From contig JAJEKV010000051.1 of assembly GCA_021234155.1 (NCBI GenBank), positions 6,174,761-6,238,760 on the forward strand: DNA of 64,000 bases. Direction: 5' to 3'. The first letter of the stretch is position 1, and every line of letters begins with the position of its first letter. A program made the translations under genes and the position numbers. Source of the stretch: Isoetes taiwanensis (Eukaryota > Streptophyta > Lycopodiopsida > Isoetales > Isoetaceae). The notes beneath the pieces are model-generated. The model saw only the letters and a list, made by a program, of their open reading frames with translations. It was not told the DNA's origin and searched no databases. Of this stretch, positions 56,462 to 64,000 are shown piece by piece.

Positions 56462-56490
56462 CGTCGCTAAAAGTCCATTCTCTTGTTGTG
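56462..56490 (-). repeat. CACTA right terminal inverted repeat
   Basis: Read inward on the minus strand it starts CACAACAAGAGAATGG and ends TTTAGCGACG. It is followed outward by AAAGATAG, matching the AAA left of the other terminus. Confidence 0.8.
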
Positions 56491-56687
56491 AAAGATAGAG
56501 AGAGAAGGGAGAAATAGAGAGAGAGGAGAGAGATAGGAGAGAGAGAAGGAAAAAAGGGGAGAGAGAGAAGACAAAGGAGAGAGAGAGAGAGACCAACCAG
56601 TTTTTTCTTGAAAGAATAGGAAGTCCATGCTTAGTTAAAGCTGGGGCAATGGAGAGAGAAGAGAGAGAGAGAGGGGAGGGGGGGGGG

Positions 56688-56720
<33 letters not shown>

Positions 56721-57255
56721 GGGAGACAGAGAGAGAGGAGAGAAAAGAGAGAGGAGAGAGACAGGGAGCAGAGAGGGGGAGAGAGAGAGGGGGGGGAGAC
56801 AGAGAGAGAGGGGAGAGAAAGAAGAGAGAGGAGAGAGGGAACAACCAATCTTTTCTTGAAAGAATAGGAAGTTCATGCTTAGTTAAAGCTGGGGCAATGG
56901 AGAGAGAAGAGAGAGGAGAGAAGAGGGAGGAGATAGATAGATAGATAGTAGTTTTAACGTCACGCCACTAGGCAGCATCCAACTGGACATGTGACCACAC
57001 ACCACACTACATTGCTTGGTTGGGCCCTGCCCCCAACCACCTTACATTGCGTCTGTTGGGATTTGACCCCCAACAGTACCGCGTGCGATTTTGGGCGGTC
57101 TCGAACTCGAGACCACATTGCTAAGGAACTAGTGTGTTACCACTAGACCAAACGCCCAGACGAAGAGAGAAAAGAGAGAAAAGAGAGAAAAGAGAGAGGA
57201 GAGAGAGAGGGAGCAGAGAGAGAGGGGGGAGAGAGAGAGGGGGGAAAGAAGAGAG
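56491..57255. repeat. GA-rich microsatellite with embedded 80-bp duplication
   Basis: Imperfect (GA)n and (GGGA)n occupy 56491-56925, then five GATA units (56932-56951), and GA-rich DNA returns at 57165-57255. A segment containing TTTTCTTGAAAGAATAGGAA and GCTTAGTTAAAGCTGGGGCA occurs at 56601 and 56850, about 250 bp apart; a diverged copy lies at 30.71-30.75 kb. Long S/L-rich minus-strand frames are by-products. Confidence 0.85.
57062..57152 (-). repeat. tRNA-derived SINE-like segment
   Basis: Minus strand: GGGCG, TTTGGTCTAGTGGTAA (A-box-like), about 30 bases, GAGTTCGAGACC (B-box-like), CGCCC. The GGGCG and CGCCC ends pair like an acceptor stem, but there is no acceptable anticodon arm, so it is a tRNA-derived repeat rather than a tRNA gene. 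Confidence 0.5.
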
Positions 57256-57257
57256 AG

Positions 57258-57665
57258 GCTCATGGGTGTAGATGTGATGTGGTCCTCATGGTATGAGTGA
57301 GCTCCTTATGGGTGGTTGAGCAATGGCTGCTGAGTAACATGGAAAGTTTTTCTTGAAGATATAGGGGTTGTAATTGGAATATACAGGTGTGAGTAAACTC
57401 CACTTGCATGGGTGCCAAGTAATAGACGTGGTAAAGGTCTTCATGGGTGTAGATGTGGTATGGGTCCTCATGGGTGTATATGTGAGTATGCTCCTCATGC
57501 CTGATAGCTATCAAGTAATAGACGTGGTAAAAGTCTTCATGGGTGTAGATGTGGTATGGGTCCTCATGGTTGTATGTGTAAATATGCTCCTCATAGGTGG
57601 TTGAGCAATGGATGCTTAGTAACATGAGAAGTTTCTTGAATATATAGGGGTTATGCGTTGGAATT
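57258..57665. repeat. CTTCATGGGTGTAGATGTGG minisatellite
   Basis: Units containing AATAGACGTGGTAAA, CTTCATGGGTGTAGATGTGG and TATGGGTCCTCATGG repeat at about 98 bp (57418 and 57516). A larger duplication of TGGTTGAGCAATGG to TATAGGGGTT spans about 290 bp (57312-57370 and 57598-57652). Confidence 0.75.
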
Positions 57666-57747
57666 TATAGTAGATGTACTAAGCTCCTAACAGGTGATAC
57701 TTTAAAGGTAGTAGTAGGTGTGGGTAATCTCCCAAGTGCCAAGGATG

Positions 57748-57859
57748 TCCAAACCGAGGCGAGGCCCCGGAGGGGCCGAGCCGAGGAAGGGTGCAAAACA
57801 AAATGGCACATGGGTGGATCCAAACCGAGGCGAGGCCCCGGAGGGGCCGAGCCGAGGAA
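57748..57859. repeat. Exact 41-bp duplication, 71-bp period
   Basis: The block starting TCCAAACCGAGGCGAGG and ending GAGCCGAGGAA is present at 57748-57788 and 57819-57859. It is GC-rich in an AT-rich setting and interrupts the C-terminal side of the LINE relic's open frame. Confidence 0.9.
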
Positions 57860-57899
57860 TGGGTGCAAGAGAAAAGGGCCCGACCGTCAGGCCGGGCCC

Positions 57900-58253
57900 T
57901 TTTCTAGTAATGGCCATAAAAATTTCCAATGTTATTCCATCTGTCATCAAAGGAGTTATCCTCATTTTGCAAATCATATACAATATTAATCTTAACCCAA
58001 AGATTGGAGATTGGGTGCTGTCATTCCTCAATAAGTATTCAATAAAAGAATCAGCTTTTTTAACTCTAAAATTCTCCTCACACCAACTCCATACATCACT
58101 TAATTTTTTGCAATGGAAAATATGAACCATAGACTCAGCTGAACTATCACATAGAATGCAATTTGAGGATAAAGGTTCAAAATTACAATTAAGTCTGCTA
58201 GGATTGTAGAGTTTTGCAGCATTGCTGCACAATCCATTTTTTTTTCCAGACAA
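57900..58253 (-). pseudogene. LINE-type reverse transcriptase C-terminal zinc-finger fragment
   Basis: The frame from 58253 reads NCILCDSSAESMVHIFHCKK then LSDVWSWCEENF. The C-X2-C...H-X4-C spacing followed by a W-containing helix is the zf-RVT domain found after the reverse transcriptase of plant LINEs. Upstream RT motifs are absent, so only the 3' end remains, as expected for 5'-truncated LINE copies. The frame runs on into unrelated GC-rich repeats. Confidence 0.6.
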
Positions 58254-60540
58254 TATTTTGCATGATGCAGAGTAGAATTATTATATCAAATGAAATTGTA
58301 ACACATGCAATATAATTTACATCCTTCTTAGTATATGTAGCATATATAAAACTTTGTGAGCTTGTAAATGTGGAATCTCATTTTTTTTATAGGGAATATT
58401 GTTCAAGCTTGTGAACATGGTGTGACATATATTTCCCGTTTATTTTTACATAGAAGCAGCATACAGATTCTTCAAAACACAACAAATGTGCTTGTTATAC
58501 TCTAAAATTTTCGTGATCTACACATGCTGGTTCAGCATGCTGGTTTTGCTAGTTTTTTATATTGCTGCACATTTCTCTTTATATTTGAGGCTACTACCAG
58601 GTAGAGTTGTGGAGATCATAGACTTGAGTTTTTTTAGTGCTCTAGTCTTCATTCAGAGCATCATTCTTTTCTTGTGGCATCATTGTAGGCATCATTGTTT
58701 TTGCATTTTTGGTTGATTACAAATATCGTTGTTTTAATGTGGCCATTTTGGGATATTAGCATGGACTGGTGAGATTGAAATAGTTTGTTGTGCATGGAGC
58801 CACAATCATGCGAGTGCTTTGAAGAAGATGAATATCTTACTAGAAAGGTATATGTGATGTCTTTAAAATAAAGTTTTGGTGGGGAGAGATGCCAACCCAC
58901 TAAGTTGTGTATTGGTAAGCTGTTGTGCCCAGAATTTAGAGATAAAAAAGTAACCGCTCCATGGCAAATAGCATGCATAATCTAAAATTTAATGTACAAC
59001 CTAAGAGGAAATGAAATTTTGACAAAATATCATCATATTTTGATCTACTTTTTTCTTTTCCTTCATTTTACAGTTTATATCTTTAATATGAGGTACAGAC
59101 ATGCCACGTGTTTATTGAATGTTGACATACCACTACCACGTTTCCCTTCATAAGGTATATCAACATGCCACGTGTTTATTGAAGTTGCACATACCACTAC
59201 CACGTTTCCCTTCATAATGTATATCACCATAGGTAGATAGTTCTATATCCATGTCACTTCCCACATAAAGAGCAAAAAATAAAATAGTGGCCTTCAAGAA
59301 TTTTTACATCAACAATGACACAGACTTTTGGGTATCTCAAGTTCACATTACGTCTCCATCCATTCTTCATAGTTTTCACATTACGTCTCCATCCATTCTT
59401 CATAGTTTCCACATTAAGTCTCCATCCATTCTTCAAAGATTTCAAGATGACAAAGAGGAACAATCTGCAAGAAGCTAAGGAATCAAACCTAATAGATACA
59501 TAATGTAAGCATCTCAGCAGTGATTTTACAAAAAATGACCATCAATTGGTCTACAGAGTTGCTAACTTTAGTGTATTTGCTAACTTTAGGTTAGCCTCAG
59601 CGTAAAACTCTGGTGCGACTACCATGGTGAGTCCTTAAACCAACACTCTATAAGTTGTAAGAAATGGTTCTATGGTCGAACTTAAAGCTTGTAAGAAATA
59701 ATTCCATGACCCTACTTGAAGCACCAAATTTGATTACGTGCTTTCCAGGATGACAATTTTAACAAATACGGAGTGCAGGTGATTTAAAAATGTGGCTTTT
59801 GATTTGTATTCCGGAATAGGATAAGAATGCAAGGTCCTATTTTGGAATAGCCTAAGACTGCATGGGCAACCGACAATCATATTTTGGAATAGTATAGGAA
59901 TTCTGAAAAGACTCATTAGGTTCTTCTCTTGACAGATTTAGCATGCTGCGGTGATTTACTTTTTTTTTTGTTTCACATCACAAAACTTTATATTTACTTC
60001 TTTTTTCACTTTCTGTTTCAATGTTCATAATTTAACCTGTGACCTATTGAAAAGTCAACATCTTTTTATCATGAGTTCACATTGACTCAATGGTAAAAAA
60101 ATAAATGTAGTTGAAATTAGCATACTACATCACAATCACCATAATGTTTTGAACTTAACCCCTAAAATTGCCATTTCAAGTGGTTGATATGTTGACCCAA
60201 TGGTAATTTTCTGTATTTTTACCTAAATAGCACATATTAAGTCGTAATCGCCATGATTTTTTGGACTTGACGCCAAAAATGGCCATTCCAACTAGTTAAT
60301 ATGTTTTTTAAAAGGGAATCTTCAAACGGGAGTGCTGCAACACTCGTGTTTAATATGCAACTTTATTGATTGTGCTTATGCTAGTGCAAAAAGCCAAAGA
60401 TATTAGAAGATATGTTACATGATTGAGGCCGCCACGAGATATGAGGAAGACGTAAGGAATTAGAATTTGTTCAGTTAGGAAATAAATGACGGTGGATAGT
60501 TAAGTTAAGAATTTAACTGTTATAAACGAGAAAAAGTCTA
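58254..60540. other. AT-rich intergenic DNA with small tandem duplications
   Basis: No gene is recognised. Tandem repeats are: two copies of CATGCCACGTGTTTATTGAA to CCACGTTTCCCTTCATAA (59100-59225, period about 63), three copies of CACATTACGTCTCCATCC to TTCTTCATAG (59344-59442, period about 33), and a diverged 110-bp duplication containing GACCCAATGGTAA and GCCATTTCAA (60080-60300). Confidence 0.55.
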
Positions 60541-60554
60541 AAACGACTATATTG

Positions 60555-60640
60555 ATCCAAGTATGACCTTGAGGGCAAGGTTTTAAAAGGGGGAGGAAAC
60601 TGTTACATGTCTATCTAGAAAAGTTCTTAATACTATTGAG
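60555..60640 (+). other. Possible gypsy 3' end: polypurine tract and LTR start
   Basis: The frame YDLEGKVLKGGG is the usual C-terminal wording of plant gypsy polyproteins. It is followed by AAAAGGGGGAGGAAA, a good polypurine tract, and then TGTTACATG, a plausible LTR start near 60601. No upstream polymerase remains and no second LTR was found, so this may be a fragment. Confidence 0.35.
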
Positions 60641-60909
60641 AACCTTACTTGTCACAATCATCATTTGTAGTGCGTCAATAATTTTCAAGCTGGGAAATAC
60701 TCGTTAACCATGCTTATCTTACCTTTGCCTTCCCTTTTAATGGAACAAGCCCCTTGTTCTGGGGCATTTATTTGATGCACATAATAAAATTCCACTTATC
60801 AATTGTTTAACCTAATACCTCAAATCTTAAATCAATTACTTGAAAGATCTAATTACACCATTAAATTTTAAGTAAATTGTGCATCATACACGTCAAGTAA
60901 GATGGATTT

Positions 60910-61353
60910 ATGGGAAATGATAACAACATTGGGAATATCAAATTAGCACTAAATAATTTGATTAATAAAATAAAATATAAATTCAATCATCATTTTATTT
61001 TTTGGCGTACAGGTTCAGTGCATCCCCAAGCAGTGTACTCGCTTGAGGTTTCTAAAATTAAAACTGACATTGTGAAGGTCTTAAAAATTCATTATGGTTT
61101 GAAAAAATCCCTCCCTAGCATCCTTAATTCTCAAGATAATTCTAAAGAAAATAAAGGTAAGGGAAAAAGAAAAAAACAAGTATCTTTTGTGGATCAAAAA
61201 GATGTACCCACCAAGGAAGCCAATATGAGAAATTCTAATGGAGGTATTACTATTAATACCCCCACGGAAACTTCTCAAAAAGATGGGAACCTTAATGGGG
61301 ATAAAACCCCAAAAAGGAATAATTCCCTAATAGGCGAAGCGTTTAGGGTTTAG
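60910..61353 (+). CDS. Hypothetical lysine/asparagine-rich ORF (147 aa)
   Basis: The open frame MGNDNNIGNIKLALNNLINK through KENKGKGKRKKQVSFVDQKD to NSLIGEAFRV is uninterrupted. It is hydrophilic and basic in the middle, with no recognised domain. Its stop is formed by telomere-like TTTAGGG units (61345-61360). It may be part of a retroelement gag-like gene, given the TE-like setting, or a chance ORF in AT-rich DNA. Confidence 0.25.
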   Translation: MGNDNNIGNIKLALNNLINKIKYKFNHHFIFWRTGSVHPQAVYSLEVSKIKTDIVKVLKIHYGLKKSLPSILNSQDNSKENKGKGKRKKQVSFVDQKDVPTKEANMRNSNGGITINTPTETSQKDGNLNGDKTPKRNNSLIGEAFRV

Positions 61354-61935
61354 GGTTTCCTTAATAAACCCTAAAACCTGGATTAAAGTTTTTTAATTTA
61401 AAACTTTTCTCTATGGTTGTGTGCATTTTTTGCATTTAATACATTTCCTAGCCGTACAATCACCTTCCAACAGCTCTTTGCCAATACCAACAGCTATTTT
61501 CTTGCTTCTATATATTGGATATCTTTTCTAGATCTCCTCATTCTCTTGCTACTGATGAAGTGTTTCCTTAAGTACTGAAACTAGTCTAGCCCTTGGAGAT
61601 TTTTTAGAAGCACACTACATTATTTTGTTTCCAAACAATTGCGTCATAGATTCTTATTCTATTTTAGCTTGTTCGCATCCTCCTTGCCTTCTCATCATAC
61701 TCGCGCCTTTGCCTAAACCAGTTAAATCCTAAACCCTAAACCCATCCCGGGTACACTGAAACTAGTCTAGCCTTGAGGTTTATTAGGAACGCTTGTTTCC
61801 AAATGTTTCTAAGTCTTTAGATTATTCTAGATTATGTTGCTACTCCTCTGATTTTCCCTCCATTCCTCCAATCTACTCACGCTTTTATCATCTTAGAGCT
61901 AAACCCTAAAACTTTTCGCGGCGTCTATCTCATCT
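61340..61935. other. Non-coding stretch with telomere-like boxes and a short duplication
   Basis: CCCTAAA/TTTAGGG boxes occur at 61345-61375, 61730-61742 and 61905-61912. The words CTGAAACTAGTCTAGCC appear at 61577 and 61758. It directly precedes the next ORF and may be its leader; telomere boxes are common near plant transcription starts. Confidence 0.4.
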
Positions 61936-63060
61936 ATGGCCTCCCAAAGGGGAAAAGGTGTAGATCAAGAAGAAGGGAGAGCTACGGAGACTATTGGAGC
62001 AAGCAACATAGAAGATGAAGAAGTGTCGACATCGAATTCAATCGATCCAACAAGAGAATATGCCTTGAAAAGAAAAGGACAATCAAATTTGTTATCTCCT
62101 TTGATTGACCATAGTCTCTCACATTTAAGGCGTTCTAAACACATTTCTTCACCAGCCATTGAAGATACGATTAGAAAAGTCATTTTTCCTCAGATTCTAG
62201 CTTTTGCAAATGAGCAAGGTTACAATGAAGAGGAAGATGTATGGACTAATCGTGCATATGACGGAAACGCCAACCTTCTTTGGAAAGCATGGATTGATGC
62301 AGGCTACTCGCTACTACCAGGAGTTTCACAAAATCAAATAGCTCAGGTAATTCGTGATTCTGCTAACGAACCAATTCCTGATCTATAGATTACAGATGAA
62401 GCCTTTTTAAATTTAGCGGACCAAATTGAAAGAAATACATCCACTTCTGCACAAACTTCTATTATTCAATGCAATACAAATACAACAGATATACAAACTA
62501 GTTTTGGGAGTCCAACTCGTCGTCTTGTTACCTCTCAGTCAGAGAGTACAATTGCTACCACAACCGGTTCTGCCTCCCAAAGACAAGGTATGGTTAGCCC
62601 CATTGTTTCTGCAACTTTTATGCTAATACAATACTGCAGACAATAGCCCCAACTCCGACCTCTGCTCATATTCACACTGTGCAAACCACTCTTGGATATT
62701 TTTGCAGTATTGTTAACAATGGAGGCAGTCAAACAAGCAATCAGACAAGCATGTCTATTTCGAATTTTGCTGACACATCTTCAGCTATGGTCACTTATGC
62801 TTTGCCTAATTCTTCTGTTACTCCAAATCAGGCTGTTCCTGCCCCAAATCCAACCATACCTGCATCAAACCCTGCTGTCCCCTTTCAAAATCCGGCAACC
62901 CATAATCATGCAGCCGCCTCTGATCAAATTGCTGCCCAAAATCCAGCTGCCTTTACTTAGAATCCGGCTCCTAGAACCTCTCTTTGTCAAGATTCGACTG
63001 GATCTTTTGGCCTCACAGCATGTTCACAAGCCCATGCGGCATTCCTCTTTCAGAATCCAG
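61936..63060 (+). pseudogene. Unidentified gag-like protein gene, interrupted
   Basis: From MASQRGKGVDQEEGRA an open frame of 150 residues includes KRKGQSNLLSPLIDHSLSHL and TIRKVIFPQILAFANEQGYN, then stops at 62386. The same register continues (ITDEAFLNLADQIE, TSAQTSIIQCNTNTTDIQTS) and, after shifts, gives a Q/N/P/T-rich tail with repeated NPA(V/A) units (PNPTIPASNPAVPFQNPATH, to 62958). A structured N-terminus followed by a low-complexity Asn/Pro tail is gag-like or transposon-accessory-like. No zinc knuckle was seen. The tail runs into the inverted repeat at 63066. Confidence 0.35.
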
Positions 63061-63065
63061 CTGCC

Positions 63066-64000
63066 CCTGGCTCTTTAGTGTTTCGACCACAGCATTCAGG
63101 GCTGCAAAATCTCATGGTCATGCCGATTTGCTCTACTCCAGCCAGGTTCTGCCTCTGCCAGAATGCCTCCTGCTATTGCAACCTCCCTTCCTCCATTCTC
63201 TTTTTCTGATTCTTTTGTTACAAGATGGATGAAGCTTCGTCAACGGTTCAAATTTAGGGGTTCAATCTCCACCGTTAAATTTTTTTAATGGTGTTAATGG
63301 CTTTAATGCCCCTAATGGTCTTGGATATTTCATATACATGCCCCAAGGCCAAATTAACCCTAGACAACCGCAAGGGAGCTCGGGCTTCGTGCCTCCAGGT
63401 AATGTGGGTCTTATGCCCTCAGGTAATGTGTTGCATTCTCAAGATGTCTATTTACATAGCACAAATATTGTCTCTAATAATCACGCAAGCACATCTAATG
63501 TGGGGGTGACCAAATGTCCCCACATTAAAGAGGGGCATCATGAGAACATTTGGTCACCCCCACATTAGATGTGTTTGCGTGCTTATTAGAGACAACGTTT
63601 GTGCTATGTAAATTGACATCTTGGGAATGCAACACATTACCTCAGGGCATAAGACCCACATTACTTGGGGGGGGCACGAAGCCCGAGCTCCCTTGCGGTT
63701 GTCTCGGGTCGATTTGACCTTGGGGCATGTATATGAAATATCCAAGACCATTAGGGGCATTAAAACCATTAACACCATCAAAAAAATTTAACGGTAGAGA
63801 TTGAACCCCTAAATTTGAACCGTTGACGAAGCTTCATCCTCCTGTAACAAAAGAATAAAAAAAAAAGAGAATGGAGGAAGGGAGGTCGCAATAGCAGGAG
63901 GCATTCCGACAGAGGCAGAACTGGCTGGAGTAGAGCAAATCGGTATGGCCATGAGATTTTGCATCCCTGAATACTGTGGTCGAAACACTAAAGAGCCAGG
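63066..64000. repeat. Large inverted duplication (two arms of about 450 bp) running off the window
   Basis: The left arm (63066-63517) is repeated in reverse complement at 63546-64000 with a 28-bp spacer. The inner junction reads GGTGACCAAATGT and ACATTTGGTCACC. The arms correspond all the way to the window edge with scattered substitutions and small indels (for example a G8 run at 63668-63675, and Asn codon changes). The left arm carries a Gly/Asn/Pro-rich reading frame (NGFNAPNGLGYFIYMPQGQI), so part of the gag-like gene has been duplicated head-to-head. Confidence 0.92.

Larger units (their letters stand above)
31225..56490 (-). mobile_element. CACTA (En/Spm) transposon, about 25.3 kb, nested and degenerate
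   Basis: The left end reads CACAACAAGAAAAAGG and continues to TTTAGCGACG. The right end, read inward, is CACAACAAGAGAATGG and continues to TTTAGCGACG. The two 29-bp termini agree at 25 positions. AAA lies on both outer sides (31222-31224 and 56491-56493), fitting a 3-bp target duplication, and GA-rich DNA continues across the gap. CpG-rich subterminal repeats with AGCGACG-type units occupy both ends, as in plant CACTA elements. A TNP2-type transposase reads leftward at 46.7-50.0 kb. The size is inflated by satellite DNA and captured gene fragments. A second terminus-like sequence at 45769 leaves room for a nested arrangement. Confidence 0.72.

Noticed and set aside
56435-56876. S/L/P-rich minus-strand ORFs of 69-137 residues and the E/R-rich plus-strand ORF
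   Set aside because: They are products of the GA microsatellite in different frames.
57062-57152. A functional tRNA gene
   Set aside because: A and B boxes and a short acceptor-like pairing are present, but there is no acceptable anticodon arm or normal T stem; it fits a SINE head better.

Overview
The window is nuclear DNA from a land plant with a transposon-rich genome. The evidence is a spliced CASP-like membrane protein gene, a spliced beta-xylosidase relic, plant-type TTTAGGG/CCCTAAA telomeric repeats, and CACTA, Mutator-like, Ty3/gypsy, LINE, SINE-like and MITE sequences. Nothing in it points to one lineage; ferns, gymnosperms or other large-genome vascular plants all fit. Only one protein-coding gene looks intact. 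Most other coding sequence is broken by stops and frameshifts.

Layout. 1-9 kb is the most genic part: a glycoside hydrolase family 3 beta-xylosidase pseudogene (+, 1.19-2.36 kb), unidentified exon-like pieces on the minus strand (5.5-6.3 kb) and an intact three-exon CASP-like gene (-, 7.46-8.73 kb), followed by a small Tourist-type MITE (9.19-9.33 kb). 11.8-20.65 kb is bracketed by two arrays of the same palindrome design (TTCGC, four bases, GCGAA). Inside lie, all reading leftward, a decayed Ty3/gypsy gag-pol (12.7-16.6 kb), an unrecognised coding relic (16.9-17.97 kb), a 1.4-kb array of GAATCT motifs spaced 10-11 bp apart, and a divergent histone H3 pseudogene. 21-26.8 kb is GC-rich and holds a Mutator-like transposase relic (+, with three candidate catalytic residues and a SWIM zinc finger) and, converging on it, an unidentified minus-strand coding region. 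This is the arrangement of MuDR-type elements. 27.77-29.24 kb is a Ty3/gypsy-type LTR with a tRNA-Met primer-binding site.

The largest structure is a probable 25.3-kb CACTA element (31,225-56,490). It has 29-bp imperfect terminal inverted repeats, AAA on both flanks, GA-rich DNA on both outer sides, CpG-rich subterminal repeats and a decayed TNP2 transposase (46.7-50.0 kb, minus). It also contains a second degraded gene region (32.4-36.4 kb), an 800-bp purine tract, about six copies of a 1.1-kb tandem repeat (38.7-45.6 kb), two clusters of tRNA-like hairpin repeats, an interstitial telomeric tract, and fragments of host genes, notably a SNF2 helicase of the Arabidopsis CHR27/CHR28 type. The rest of the window (56.5-64 kb) has GA microsatellites, a SINE-like sequence, minisatellites, a LINE zinc-finger relic, a possible gypsy 3' end, two unrecognised ORFs, and one arm plus most of the other of an inverted duplication that runs off the right edge.

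The CASP-like gene is the only locus with a predictable cellular role, as a four-helix plasma-membrane protein. The rest records successive transposon insertion, gene-fragment capture and decay. Identifications rest on motif recognition by eye; no database search was run.
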